From the IMG/VR virus record IMGVR_UViG_3300030380_001149, positions 1 through 58,965 of that record: a stretch of DNA of 58,965 nt. The stretch is one strand, 5' to 3'. Origin of the DNA: a virus. A model generated the notes under the pieces. It was not told the DNA's origin, did not search any database, and was given only the letters and a program-made list of their open reading frames with translations. A program made the position numbers and the translations under genes. This document shows positions 16,265 to 27,300 of this stretch, one piece after another. Numbering within the stretch: position 1 is the stretch's first letter; the number at the start of each line of letters is the position of its first letter.

Positions 16265-17190
16265 CACCACAAGGCGGAACAGAAATACAACATAGATTTT
16301 TAGAACATTATGTTGATGAGGATTTACTTAAACATTTTCAGATATGTACTTCTATACCAGATAAAATACCTACAGATAATAATAAAATAAATATACTGTG
16401 GCAAAAAAATAGTTATGACCAACCTAATATAGCACCTTGGTTTAAAGATAAAACTAACCACAGTAAGTACGATTGGTATATTTTTAATTCACATTGGAAC
16501 TATGAAAAGTTTCGATATATGTTTGATATACCTTTACATAAATGCCATGTCATAAAAAATGGTGTTAACAATTTTCCAGTACGAACAGAATTTAAAAAAG
16601 GCAACAGAGTGCGTATGTTGTTTCATGTTACACCTTGGAGAGGACTAAATGTGTTGTTAGGTGCAATGTCTTTACTAAAAGATTGTAATGTTGAAGTAGA
16701 TGTATTTAGTTCCTGTAAAATTTATGGAGAAGATTTTGCTAAACAAAATGAAAGTGCGTATGAGCCATTGTATGAACAAGCTAGAAAATTAGAGAATGTA
16801 AATTACATTGGTTACAAAGAACATTCTTTTATACAAAAATTTATGTATCGCTACCATATGTTTGCATATCCTAGTATCTGGGAGGAGACTAGTTGTAATT
16901 CAGCATTAGAAGCTATGGCGAGTGGTATGTATTGTATCGTTACAAACTATGGTGCACTATATGAAACTTGTTCTGAGTTTCCCATCTATGTTACATACGA
17001 TAATAATTTTAAAAACTTGTCTCTTGCATTTGCTCATGCGATACGAGAAGCAGTGGACATGATGCACGAACCAGAGATACATGAACACTTAATTATGCAA
17101 CAAGAATTTGTTAAACGATTTTACAGTTGGGAAAAGAAAAAGTTAGAATGGACTAGTTTTTTACAAGGAGTGTTGAGTGCAAAAAAATAG
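16261..17190 (+). CDS. Glycosyltransferase, GT-B fold (GT4-like)
   Basis: A 309-residue protein with an N-terminal PQGGTEIQ motif, a middle IFNSHWNYEKF and VIKNGVNNFPVR (the strand-loop of GT4 enzymes), and a donor-site region AYPSIWEETSCNSALEAMASGMYCIVTNYGAL with the conserved E-x7-E-like pattern. It should transfer a sugar from a nucleotide donor. The N-terminal lobe is short compared with bacterial GT4 enzymes, so it may act on a specialised acceptor. ATG overlaps the SET gene stop (ATGA). Confidence 0.82.
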   Translation: MTPQGGTEIQHRFLEHYVDEDLLKHFQICTSIPDKIPTDNNKINILWQKNSYDQPNIAPWFKDKTNHSKYDWYIFNSHWNYEKFRYMFDIPLHKCHVIKNGVNNFPVRTEFKKGNRVRMLFHVTPWRGLNVLLGAMSLLKDCNVEVDVFSSCKIYGEDFAKQNESAYEPLYEQARKLENVNYIGYKEHSFIQKFMYRYHMFAYPSIWEETSCNSALEAMASGMYCIVTNYGALYETCSEFPIYVTYDNNFKNLSLAFAHAIREAVDMMHEPEIHEHLIMQQEFVKRFYSWEKKKLEWTSFLQGVLSAKK

Positions 17191-17989
17191 CGAAATTATT
17201 GATTTAGAAAAAAAAGATATTCGTTTATTTGTTGCAACACCAGTACATAGCGATGTAACTATACACTACATGCAATCTGTAATTAAATTACAAACTATGT
17301 GCCATCAAAAAAATGTATCGTTTACTTTACAATTAATGAAATCAAGTTTAGTAACACAAGGTAGAAATTTATGTGTAGCACAATTTTTAGATAGTGATTT
17401 TACACATTTGCTTTTCATAGATAGTGACATTCTTTTTAGTGCTGATTCTATATTTAAGATGATAGAAAAAGATATGGATTTACTTAGTATACCTTATCCA
17501 ATGAAAATAGTGCAATGGGAAAAAATATTTAATAAACATAAAGATTATCCAGATAGAACTATATTAGAAGCTAGTACCAGTGGTAATATGTTTCCAGTAA
17601 GAATAAAAGACCAAGAACACGATATTAAAGTAGATAATGAAATGATTGAATTATCACATACACCTACTGGATGTTTAATGTTACAAAGAAGTGTATTAGA
17701 AAAAATGATTAAACACTATCCAGATTTGAATATCCGCCAAGAAACTGTGGTTGACGGAGAAAAGATATTAAAACCTAATCTCTATAATTTTTTTGATACT
17801 TACTACGATAAAGAAACTAAGCGATACTATGGTGAGGACTTTGCTTTTTCAAGGCTATGGAATAAAATTGGTGGTAAGTGTTATGCTCTAATAACAGAAT
17901 ATATTACTCATGTCGGTGAGTTCCAATACACTGGTAGACTTATTGACGAAATGATTCCCCAAAGTATTGATACTTCGTCTAAGAAATAG
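17177..17989 (+). CDS. Glycosyltransferase, GT-A fold
   Basis: A 270-residue protein starting at GTG 17177 with GGAG upstream. Residues 13-100 form a Rossmann-like nucleotide-sugar fold (IRLFVATPVHSDVTIHYMQS, SSLVTQGRNLCVAQFL) with the metal-binding DXD in LLFIDSDILFS. The C-terminal part has GEDFAFSRLWNKIGGKCYAL, an acceptor-loop pattern common in marine phage GT-A enzymes. Together with the upstream GT-B enzyme it could build a two-sugar modification. Target (virion protein, DNA or host glycan) unknown. Confidence 0.82.
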   Translation: MQKNSEIIDLEKKDIRLFVATPVHSDVTIHYMQSVIKLQTMCHQKNVSFTLQLMKSSLVTQGRNLCVAQFLDSDFTHLLFIDSDILFSADSIFKMIEKDMDLLSIPYPMKIVQWEKIFNKHKDYPDRTILEASTSGNMFPVRIKDQEHDIKVDNEMIELSHTPTGCLMLQRSVLEKMIKHYPDLNIRQETVVDGEKILKPNLYNFFDTYYDKETKRYYGEDFAFSRLWNKIGGKCYALITEYITHVGEFQYTGRLIDEMIPQSIDTSSKK

Positions 17990-18025
17990 TAGAATATACC
18001 TAACAAATATATATAGGAGAAATTT

Positions 18026-18823
18026 ATGGTTGCACCTTTAATACCCATAGCTGCTGGAGTAGGAAGTTTTCTGTTAGCAAAAGCAAGTGGAGCAAGTAAT
18101 AGAGATGCGTTAATAGCTGGTGGGATAGGTGCTTTATCTGGATATGGTTTAGCTGGTGGTACATTCGGAGGTACAGCTTTAGTTGGTAGTCAAACTGCTG
18201 CTGGTGGACTTTTAGGAGTAAAAGCAGCAGGTACAGGTACAGCAATAGCAGGAGGATTAGGAGCAGGAACTTTAGTAAGTGCTATGAATGCACCAACTCC
18301 ACAACAAGCAGATTTGTCTGGACAACAATTTAAAACTAGTTTTCAAGGAACTGACCCACAAGCATACGCACAAGCCACAGAAAATTTACAAGGCATTACA
18401 CAAACTGCATCTTACGCACCAGACCCCTCGCAACAAGGAACAGTGACACCTAGTGTATATGATTTTGATAATACACAAATGTACACAGCGAAAGAAGGTG
18501 GGTTAGCTGAGATAAAAAAATTTAAAGAAGGTGGAGTAAATTACCTACCTAGCAAACAAGAACACGATGAGGGCGATGTTAATAATTATGTAAGAGCTAC
18601 TGGATATGTAGAAGATGGTAGTGGAACTGGTGACAAAGATACAGATACCATGTTAGCACAATTAGCAGATGGTGAATTTGTCAGTAGAGCAGATGCGGTA
18701 TTAGGTGCTGGTATTATGGAAGGTGCAAACCCAGAAGATTTTAAAGAGATGAGAAAAATGGGAGCAAAGTTTTTTTATAAACAACAAGACCAGTTGAAGA
18801 GAATATACGATATTACTTCATGA
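18026..18823 (+). CDS. Internal/ejection protein with Gly-rich hydrophobic N-terminus
   Basis: A 265-residue protein after TAGGAG. Residues 1-90 are almost wholly Gly/Ala/Leu/Ile with repeated GxxxG (IPIAAGVGSFLLAKASG, IAGGLGAGTLVSAM), consistent with membrane insertion during DNA ejection. The C-terminus has DTMLAQLADGEFVSRADAV followed by LGAGIMEGAN, a motif recurrent in marine phage internal virion proteins. It opens the ejection module. Role inferred. Confidence 0.7.
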   Translation: MVAPLIPIAAGVGSFLLAKASGASNRDALIAGGIGALSGYGLAGGTFGGTALVGSQTAAGGLLGVKAAGTGTAIAGGLGAGTLVSAMNAPTPQQADLSGQQFKTSFQGTDPQAYAQATENLQGITQTASYAPDPSQQGTVTPSVYDFDNTQMYTAKEGGLAEIKKFKEGGVNYLPSKQEHDEGDVNNYVRATGYVEDGSGTGDKDTDTMLAQLADGEFVSRADAVLGAGIMEGANPEDFKEMRKMGAKFFYKQQDQLKRIYDITS

Positions 18824-19233
18824 TTGACATAAAAGCATTAGATGTTGATTCTTGTTGGAGTGATGCATCAGAAGTTTTAAAAGATGCAATAGACATGAGT
18901 AATGGTAGACACACGTTAGAGACGACCTACGAAGGATGTAAATTAGGTACAATGAGTTTGTACGGAGTTTTTTATGAAGAGGCAATTTTGAGTTATTTTG
19001 TAACATCGCAAGTAATATACCCAAACAAAAAAATATTAGGTATTATATTTTGTGGTGGTGATAGAGTAATAAAATTTATAAAAGAGATAGAACATTTTTT
19101 TAAGATAGAAGCCATCAAAGAAAACTGTAAAGGATTAGAAATTATAGGAAGAAAAGGTTGGGATAGAATAATTAAAAATACACCTAATCTTGAGTTCAAA
19201 GCTAAAGGAATATTTTATGAAATGGATGCTTAA
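18820..19233 (+). CDS. GNAT-like protein resembling T7 gp13 family
   Basis: A 137-residue protein with an acetyltransferase-like course: an N-terminal helix (DASEVLKDAIDMS), central strands, and EIIGRKGWDRII near residue 115, a pattern I associate with the T7 gp13-like internal protein family. Acetyl-CoA binding residues are not clear. It lies inside the ejection operon and is coupled to both neighbours, so a virion-assembly role is as likely as catalysis. Confidence 0.55.
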   Translation: MIDIKALDVDSCWSDASEVLKDAIDMSNGRHTLETTYEGCKLGTMSLYGVFYEEAILSYFVTSQVIYPNKKILGIIFCGGDRVIKFIKEIEHFFKIEAIKENCKGLEIIGRKGWDRIIKNTPNLEFKAKGIFYEMDA

Positions 19234-20302
19234 ACTTCTACCGAATAAGTTTAAAGTTTGGTTATACAAAAAACTATATTGTGATATTGCACAACAAGGA
19301 GAATATGAAGATACAGAACTAGCTCATGTTAATCCTTATGAAGTAAAGATATTAAAACAAATAGGTGGTAGTGGTGAGGTAAACACTAAGACTGGATTAC
19401 AAGGTTATTTTGGAGGTGGCGGTTCAGCTCCAGCACCAGCTCCATCAGGTGGCTCTGGTACGCAAGAAACTATCTCAAGAGAAGCTCCAGAAGTAGAAGC
19501 AAGAAAATTAGCATTATACGACCAAGCTATAGAATTAGCTAGAACACCTATGACTATACCAGAATATCAAGTGGCAGGTCCTTCACCACTAGAAAGACAA
19601 GCCTTTACACAATCTGGTCAAACTGGTATTGGAGCAGTGCCAGTACAAGCTGGTATTGGTAGCACAGTAGCTGCTGGTCAAACAGCAATGCAAGATATAA
19701 CACAACAAGGTGGTTTAATTGATTCTTTTATGAACCCTTATCAACGATATGTAGTTGATGAGATTAATAGACAAAGTGCTATTAAACAAAACCAACAAGC
19801 TGCTCAAGCAGTGGAGGCAGGTGCTTTTGGTGGTGGTAGAGAAGGTATACAAAGAGCAGAAGAAGAAAGATTACGATTAGGATTAATAGGTCAAGCACAA
19901 GCGGATGCGTTTAAAGATGCACGAGCCTCGGCTCAAGCTCAACAACAGTTTCAAACACAAACTCTGTTAAATCAAGCAAATGCGTTTTCTAATCTAGGAC
20001 AGACACAACAACAAATGGCTCAGAAAGATATAGCTCAACAGTTATCCGCTGGTCAGTTGCAAAGAGACATAGCACAAAAAGGTTTAGAAGCTCAAAGAGC
20101 TACAGAAGTTGCAAGACAAGCTGAACCATTTCAAAGAATTGAATTTGCAAAAGGTATTATGACTGCTTTACCAACTACAGCATCACAGATTACTGCAACA
20201 ACAGGACCAGGTGCTAATCCACTAGCACAAGCAGCAGGTGCTGGTATAGGTGCATATGCAGCTTACAATTTATTAAAACCAACTGGACAAACACCTCAAT
20301 AG
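19217..20302 (+). CDS. Internal virion protein
   Basis: A 361-residue protein; I prefer ATG 19217, inside the end of the previous gene, over an in-frame ATG nine codons earlier. It starts with an amphipathic basic helix (MKWMLKLLPNKFKVWLYKKL), continues through a Gly/Pro linker, then MNPYQRYVVDEINRQS and a long Gln/Ala-rich helical region (about 190-300). The C-terminus is small-residue-rich. Such Ala/Gln helical proteins are typical ejection proteins of podoviruses. Confidence 0.7.
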   Translation: MKWMLKLLPNKFKVWLYKKLYCDIAQQGEYEDTELAHVNPYEVKILKQIGGSGEVNTKTGLQGYFGGGGSAPAPAPSGGSGTQETISREAPEVEARKLALYDQAIELARTPMTIPEYQVAGPSPLERQAFTQSGQTGIGAVPVQAGIGSTVAAGQTAMQDITQQGGLIDSFMNPYQRYVVDEINRQSAIKQNQQAAQAVEAGAFGGGREGIQRAEEERLRLGLIGQAQADAFKDARASAQAQQQFQTQTLLNQANAFSNLGQTQQQMAQKDIAQQLSAGQLQRDIAQKGLEAQRATEVARQAEPFQRIEFAKGIMTALPTTASQITATTGPGANPLAQAAGAGIGAYAAYNLLKPTGQTPQ

Positions 20303-20308
20303 GTAGAT

Positions 20309-21730
20309 ATGGCAATAGATAACGAAACATCTTTATATACAGCAGGTAATGTTTTGGGCACTAAACCAAATGAAGAGCTACAAAACCAAAACAAAGATAC
20401 AACTACTGAAACTGTTACACAACCAACAGCTGTTACACCTACAACCACGACTAGTGCACCAGTGTTCAATAGAGACCAAAGAGTTGCATTGACTTTATTA
20501 CCTTTAGCGAGTGCATTATTACAAGGTAAAACACAAGGAGGTCAATCACAATTATCTGGTTTATTAGCATCCGCTGGTCAAGGACTTGCTGGTTCAGCAA
20601 ATGCTGCCTTGCAAATTGCACAACTAGAAGCACAAAGTGAAAAAACAAAAACGACTACTCCTAAACAATATGTACTACAAGAGGGTTTTGAAGGTAAAGT
20701 AGATGTGGGTGGTACACAATATAGTAAAGCAGATAACATAGTTTTTAATTTTACTCCAGAACAAATTAATGCTTACCCTCAAGGTACATTTGTTGAATAC
20801 ACTAAACCTAAAACAGACAAAGCAACTTCTAAAGAAATGTTTGTTGAGAAAGAATTTGAGATTGATGGAGTCAAATATGGAGTAGGTACTAGAGAGATAC
20901 CACAATCTGTTATAAACAAACAATTAGCTATAGAGCCTAATGTGTTTGGTAAAGCACCTACCGAAGATTCTGACAAAGCTACTTTTAGAAATTATGTATT
21001 TTTAAAAAAGAAAAAAACTTTTAAAAACAAAAAAGGAGAAACAGAAACAAAAATGGTTAATGACACATCTCAAGCATATGGAGTTTTTGATAGAGATGGT
21101 GAATTATTCGTAAGTGTTGGTGGTGAGTTGATTCCTCAATCAAAACTAATTGAAGAAGATAAATTAGGAACTATTTTTACAAAAAGTCAATTTACTGGAT
21201 TACAAGATAGACTTGATGTAAAAGCATTTCAAAAGTTACAAGAAAAAGCTAGAGACAATCAATTAAAACTTCAAGCATTTAATGATTTATACAGAGCATT
21301 ACAAGATACAGGAGAGGGGTTAACTGGTAGACTAAATCAAATAAGAGCAGGTATTAAATTAAAAACTGGTCAAGAATTAAATGATGCGGAAAGAGCTGCA
21401 TTAGAAAAAGAAGGAGCTTTAAGAAAATTAATTGGACAGTCAAGACTTGATTTGTTTGGTCCTGGTGTTTTAACAGAGTTTGAACAAGAATTAGCAAAAC
21501 AAGCATTAGTAGGAAACGATAAATTTATAAATCTTGATGTAGCTAAATCCTTACTGCTTAAAGCAGCTCGTAAAGGTATATCAGAATATGAAGCATCTTT
21601 GGCAGAGGTACATCAACAAAATGATATAAGAGGACAAGACTATCAATATTTAGACTTTGACTACAGAACTTTACCTTTGTTTGCTGATGATATTATTCAA
21701 CAAAAAAAAGATGATGGAGACAAATTCTAA
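20309..21730 (+). CDS. Internal virion/ejection protein
   Basis: A 473-residue protein. Residues 1-70 are Thr/Gln-rich, 50-110 include a hydrophobic-small stretch (VALTLLPLASALLQGKTQGG, ALQIAQLEAQSE), and 250-473 are mostly helical. Similar layouts are seen in internal proteins packed with DNA. Its stop overlaps the next start by one base. No enzymatic motif was seen. Confidence 0.65.
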   Translation: MAIDNETSLYTAGNVLGTKPNEELQNQNKDTTTETVTQPTAVTPTTTTSAPVFNRDQRVALTLLPLASALLQGKTQGGQSQLSGLLASAGQGLAGSANAALQIAQLEAQSEKTKTTTPKQYVLQEGFEGKVDVGGTQYSKADNIVFNFTPEQINAYPQGTFVEYTKPKTDKATSKEMFVEKEFEIDGVKYGVGTREIPQSVINKQLAIEPNVFGKAPTEDSDKATFRNYVFLKKKKTFKNKKGETETKMVNDTSQAYGVFDRDGELFVSVGGELIPQSKLIEEDKLGTIFTKSQFTGLQDRLDVKAFQKLQEKARDNQLKLQAFNDLYRALQDTGEGLTGRLNQIRAGIKLKTGQELNDAERAALEKEGALRKLIGQSRLDLFGPGVLTEFEQELAKQALVGNDKFINLDVAKSLLLKAARKGISEYEASLAEVHQQNDIRGQDYQYLDFDYRTLPLFADDIIQQKKDDGDKF

Positions 21731-24078
21731 TGACTTATTTGACTAATCAAAGAACGATAGTTCCAGAAGCTGGTACAGAGTTTAATGGTAAAAAAATTAA
21801 ATTAGATACAAGCTCTGGTGCTCCCACTCAAATAAGGATGTTGGTAGGTAATAGAAATGACCCAAAAGAAAGACTGGAGTTATTAAGAAAATATTATCCA
21901 GATGCTGTAAGTTTAAATGAAAACGATGCTCTCAAAGACATAGCAAAAAAAAGAGGTTTTGGAGAAGATAACTTTATCTACACTGTAACTGATAAGGATG
22001 GTAATGAAGTACAAACCTTATATAACAATCAAACTTTAGACATACAAGATGTTTCTTCTTATGGTAGAACTATAGCTGAAAATATTGGAGGTAGCCTAGG
22101 AGCAATAGTGGCAACTGTTGGTGGTCAACTAGGACCTCAAGCTGCTACTCCTGAAGAAATATTTACAGTTCCTATAGCCATAGGTCTTGGTTCTGAAATG
22201 GCAGGTCAAGCGTATGATAATGCTATGAATATATTAGTCAATCTATCAGGCAAAGAACTAGTAAGTAGAGGTAAATTATCTAAACAAATAGTAGATGCTT
22301 TTGCTAATATAGGAATTGAAGCAAGTGGTATTAGGTCAGTGGATGCTCTCACAAAAGCCTTAAAAAATGTAGGTCTAACTAAGTTTGTTCAACCTTTAGT
22401 TGGTATAGGAAAACAATCTAAAGAAAAAGCCAAAACTTTAGCAAAACAAGCAGCATCTTTAGGTTTAAAAATACCTACATTAGGATTACTTACTCAAAAC
22501 CCAACAGTACAATTTTTAGAGAAAGTAATGATACAGTCTCCAGTGGGAGTAAAACAATTTGTTAATAAAATAGAAGAGTTTAACACAGGTGTTGGTAATG
22601 CTGTAAAAACAATAAGTGGTAAATATGGAAAAGGTGTTACTGAAAAGGAACAAATAGGTAAAATAATATTTAAAGGTACAGAGGATTATAAACAAAGGTA
22701 CACCGATATTGCAAACAAATTGTATGGTGAGGTAGACCAATTATTTCCAAATAAAGTAAATATTAAAAATGTTAAAGAATTAGCAACTGAATTACAAACT
22801 AAGTTAGACGAGGGTAACATACCAGCAGCTATCAAACCAACATTAGATGAAACTTTGAGGTTGATAAAAGCATCAGAGACAAACCAAGGACTAAAAATAG
22901 GTGTCTTACACTCTAATAGAAGTGATATTTTAAAATTAGCTAGAGAGTATAAAGCATCTGGCTCTAAAGATACTTTAGCAGTAAACACGTTAAGAGATTT
23001 AGCTGGTGCTATTACTAAAGATATGGATGCAGGTGTAGAAGCATTTGGTGGAAAAGAGGCAGTAAAAAAATATAAAGAAGCAGCTAGGTTTGTAGCTAAC
23101 AAAAAAGAAGATTTTGTAAACTACTTAGATGATATTTTAGCAAAAGAAAAAGACGCAGATAAAATTTTTAACTTTGCTTTTGGTTCTGTTAAAGATGGAG
23201 GAACTAAAATCAACACTATTTTAAAAAATTTGACTGAGGATGAAAGAGGAGATATAGCCTCCTCTATGATACTTAGATTAGGTTTAAAAAACCCTAGTGG
23301 TGAAATATTAGATGAGAGTTTCAACCCTAGAACTTTTATAACGAATTGGTCTAAAATATCTCCAACAGCTAAAGATGCTATTTTTGGAAAAGGAGGCAAT
23401 AGAAAAAACTTAGATGATTTATCTAATGTTTTAAAAAGTTATTTAAAGGGTGAAAGATATACAAATTTTTCTAATACTGGAAATAGTGTTATGACTGCTG
23501 TTTTAATGACACCTATTTTGACTGGTAGTGTGATGGCTATGGGAGCAAAGGGAGTTGCTTCTGGTGCATTAATGACTGCTCCTTATTTAGCTAGTAAATT
23601 ATTTACTAGTGAAAGTTTTATGAAAGCTATAATTGAAGGAGCACCCAAAGTTTATACGAAACCTAGTTCACTAGGCACATGGGCAGGAAGATTACTAGAT
23701 GATGCAAGAAAAGAGGCAGAAAGAAAAAATGATACAACTATAGTGGATGCAGTAGAATTTTACTTACATGATTTGTTATCAAGTGACCCAGTAGAGGCAG
23801 AGGATGTATCTGAAGTTGACACAAATATACCAGTAGCTATGGCTCAAGCAGATGTACCAAAAGAAACACCACAACAAACAGTAGGCAACATACAACCTTC
23901 ACGACCCAACATTAATATTCAACCACCTACTAGAACAACGGAACAACCAGTACAGACTGCTTCCCTACCTACCACTCCTAATGCAAAAGGTATTGCGTCT
24001 CTTAATAAGGGGGAGCAGTTTGGGGGTTTATTTCCGCAAGATAATTTAGGTCAGTTAATCGCTAATAGGAAAAGCTAA
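21730..24078 (+). CDS. Large ejection protein with hydrophobic segments
   Basis: A 782-residue protein. After a 100-residue globular start it has a Gly-rich hydrophobic stretch at about 118-170 (IGGSLGAIVATVGGQLG), a long helical middle, a second hydrophobic region at about 590-640 (MTAVLMTPILTGSVMAM), a Pro/Gln-rich linker, and the terminal motif LFPQDNLGQLIANRKS. Motifs like this ending occur in other marine phage internal proteins. It is a candidate channel-forming ejection protein. No lytic transglycosylase motif found. Confidence 0.68.
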   Translation: MTYLTNQRTIVPEAGTEFNGKKIKLDTSSGAPTQIRMLVGNRNDPKERLELLRKYYPDAVSLNENDALKDIAKKRGFGEDNFIYTVTDKDGNEVQTLYNNQTLDIQDVSSYGRTIAENIGGSLGAIVATVGGQLGPQAATPEEIFTVPIAIGLGSEMAGQAYDNAMNILVNLSGKELVSRGKLSKQIVDAFANIGIEASGIRSVDALTKALKNVGLTKFVQPLVGIGKQSKEKAKTLAKQAASLGLKIPTLGLLTQNPTVQFLEKVMIQSPVGVKQFVNKIEEFNTGVGNAVKTISGKYGKGVTEKEQIGKIIFKGTEDYKQRYTDIANKLYGEVDQLFPNKVNIKNVKELATELQTKLDEGNIPAAIKPTLDETLRLIKASETNQGLKIGVLHSNRSDILKLAREYKASGSKDTLAVNTLRDLAGAITKDMDAGVEAFGGKEAVKKYKEAARFVANKKEDFVNYLDDILAKEKDADKIFNFAFGSVKDGGTKINTILKNLTEDERGDIASSMILRLGLKNPSGEILDESFNPRTFITNWSKISPTAKDAIFGKGGNRKNLDDLSNVLKSYLKGERYTNFSNTGNSVMTAVLMTPILTGSVMAMGAKGVASGALMTAPYLASKLFTSESFMKAIIEGAPKVYTKPSSLGTWAGRLLDDARKEAERKNDTTIVDAVEFYLHDLLSSDPVEAEDVSEVDTNIPVAMAQADVPKETPQQTVGNIQPSRPNINIQPPTRTTEQPVQTASLPTTPNAKGIASLNKGEQFGGLFPQDNLGQLIANRKS

Positions 24079-24311
24079 TGATGGATAACATGATGTTATG
24101 GAACATCTTGCTCACACTGTTAGCTACTGGATTTGGTTGGGCATTTAATAAAATGTTTCAAGAAGTAAAACGATTACAAATATTACTTAATAAAACTAGA
24201 GAAGAGTATCTACCTAAAAAAGATTTTAAATCTGATTTTAAGGAAGTATTAGATTATTTGCGTAGACTAGAAGATAAACTAGATAGACACATGGAGAACA
24301 AACGTGGATGA
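24078..24311 (+). CDS. Small TM plus coiled-coil protein
   Basis: A 77-residue protein with one N-terminal membrane helix (MLWNILLTLLATGFGWAF, about 5-22) and a long charged coiled coil (FQEVKRLQILLNKTREEY, VLDYLRRLEDKLDRHME). The topology suits a spanin-like or accessory holin protein, and similar short proteins are common in marine phages. It overlaps the next gene by 8 bases. Confidence 0.65.
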   Translation: MMDNMMLWNILLTLLATGFGWAFNKMFQEVKRLQILLNKTREEYLPKKDFKSDFKEVLDYLRRLEDKLDRHMENKRG

Positions 24312-27300
24312 AGAACAAGGTATCACTGCCCTAGGACCAGAGGATTTAGGTACTGTAGAGGTTACTCCAAATGTTGAAGAGACAGAACAAAAGCAATCTG
24401 CCTTTCCACAATTTACAGATGAAGCAAAAGCAACTAGAGGTATTGAAGATTTAAAAAAGTTTAAAAAAGGTATGAAACAAGCACTACCTTATGTAGGGCA
24501 GTTAGGTTTAGATTTAGTCTCAGGTTCTGGTATAGCTGAGTTTTTTGGACAACAAGCAGATATAGTCGAAGGAGAAAAAAGACCCTCTTACTTTGAAGCA
24601 TTTGATAGAACAGTAGACTACGCAAAAGAGGGTAAAACTAAAGAGGCTATAGTAAGTGGTGTTGACACAGCTCTGACTGCTATAGGAGGAGTTGGAGAGG
24701 GTGCTATGGCTGCAAGTGTTCTAACAGGAAAATTTGCTCCTATTATTGCTGGTCTAGGTTGGGGTGTATCTAAACTGTCAGATAAAGGAAAACTAGTTTT
24801 AAAGTCTACTAAAACTGGCAAAGAAGTTTTAGCTAATTTTAAAAGAGCAGATACTCCAGAAGGTGATGTAAAAGTTGACATTAAAAATGTAGAAATTCCA
24901 AAAGACGATACTTCGGATGAAATAAAGGCACTTGAAGATAATATTGATATTCCAACTTTTAGAACGGATGTTAAAGAACAAATTAAAGGTATCAAGGCTC
25001 TAGAACCAAGTGACATAGAAACAGACAATGTTGTTGATAAATTTTATCCTAATTTGAAAAATAAAGAAATTAAAGAAGAAGGTGGATTTGATTGGAAAAC
25101 TATTGATGACCCAATCAAACAATCAGATGTTCGTTTAAATAGGCATATTAAAAGATTAGAAGGTGTAAATAAAGGTGAGGATTATGTTGGTGGTCCAGTT
25201 AATAAAAGAACAGTTTTAAAATCAGATAATCCAGACAATCCTGATGTAGTTATAGGTAAACAAACTTTTGATGACTGGAAAAATACAAAAATAAAACAAT
25301 TTAAAAACAATAAAGAAGAAATATTTGAAGCATCGAAATGGTATGACAATTATGTTAAAGAAGTTAAAAGTATACCGAACATAACGAAAGAAGAAGCAGA
25401 CACTTTAATAGAAGCCTCTTTTTCTGCTAATATAAACCAAAGTCCAGAAGCAGCTTTAAAAACTGTTTTAGATGTAAAGGAACAATTACAAAAGGGTATA
25501 TCTTTAAATGATGTAAAAATTAAAGGTGTACCAATAATAAGAGAGTCTTTAAAAACAGTTGTCGGAAAACAAAAAGGTGGTAGAGGTTCTGGTATAGGTT
25601 CAAAAATATCTGCTTTTGTTGACAATGCTAAAGATAAAAATGTTCGTTCTGACATGGGTAACGACCCAAGAGGAGGAGAACCAGTTACTATTGATTTACA
25701 AACATTAAGAAGTAAAGGTGCTGTAGATAATATTTATAAAAACAAACTTAAAACATTAGGATATAAAAAAGAAGATGGTTCTGACATAGACGATATAAAA
25801 ATTGACTTTGAAAAATCTGGAACACAAGAAGCAAAGTATGATTATTTTGCTTTTGAAATGAATCAGTTAACTAATCATTTAAATGAAATAAATTGGTTAG
25901 GTAAAAATAATTGGAAAGCTAAAGAGGTACAAGCTATTGACTGGTTAGGGCAACAAAAAATATTTGGTAAAGCATTACCTGTTGAAGATATTTTTAATGT
26001 AAATATACAAAATATTACAATGGAGGCTGCTCCCTCTTCATCTTCACCTTTAGGTAAAAAAATGTTGAGTAGATATAAAGCCTTATCAACTACTGACCAA
26101 CAAAATATAAATGATGACATTACTAAAAAAGCAGTGGATATAGTTACAGAAAAAGAAGGAGAAGATTTAGGTAATGTAATTTTTGGAACTGGTGGTTGGA
26201 TGAGAGATGTAAACCCTACCACTGTAAAACAATCTTTGATGACACATGACAAAGCAAAAAAGGTGGCAACAAAATTAGGTGAGCTTTTACAACAAGACCA
26301 AGTATGGGTAAACACAACAAAAGGAGGATATACAAAAAATCCTGAGAACCATGAAATAGTGATTATAGAAGAAAACACTAATAACTTACAAAACAATGAA
26401 AAAATATTCGAACTTTTTGATAAGATTATAAAAAAAGAAGGTGGGGATATGATTCAAGGTTTTCACCCTATTACAACTAGAGATGGTAAAAGTGGTTTAA
26501 AAATATTAGTAGATAAAGAAGCTGTAAAAGATTATGCCACTGCGAACAAAATGAAAATGGCAGATGTTCATAAAATGATACAAGAATTTAAATTTGATGA
26601 CATTATTGAAGAATTAGATTATGATGTTAGAGTTGTTCAAAATGAAGCAACATTAAGTAAGATAAATACCTTATTTACAAAAGGAGATAAAGATGGGCAA
26701 AGTGTTAAGTCATATAGTGGTGATGGAAGGACAAGAGAGTCTGATACCGAAATACAGTCAAGGGCTTACTACAATCGTAACAGGGAGCAACTTGAGAAAG
26801 ACTTCGAAAACCAAGTCACAGAAGCAGAAAGAAGAACCAGAGACATTGACAGAACAAGAGAAGTTAGCGGTGTACAAGAACCGCTATTAAAAAAAGATTA
26901 TAGTGATGGGGTTGCTTTTTTTGATGATGTAATAGAAGGCAACCCAAAATACCAACCCTTAAAATCTTATGAAAATATTGTAGATACAAGCAACATAAAA
27001 AATGTTGAAAATATTTACGAACAAAAAACTAAAAATTTTTCAAACCATATAAATACAAGCATACCAACATTTAAAGAAACGCAAATAGCAACAGCAGATG
27101 CTGTTTCTAAAACTTTGCCTTCAAATGCAAAAATTATTGATATAGGTTCTACAGAAGGTGGTTTTATAAATACAATAGGTGCTTTAAGAAAAGATATTAA
27201 TGCTTTAGGTATAGACCCTAATAAAAAAGCCACAGAAGTATTTAACACTTTAAAAGAAGATAATACCGAAATTATACACAGAGCTTTTACTGATAATAAA

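Noticed and set aside
26693-26890. A 65-codon alternate-frame ORF inside the giant ejection protein gene
   Set aside because: No ribosome binding site or recognisable motif; the main frame remains protein-like through this interval. Not supported, unlike the dcm overlap.
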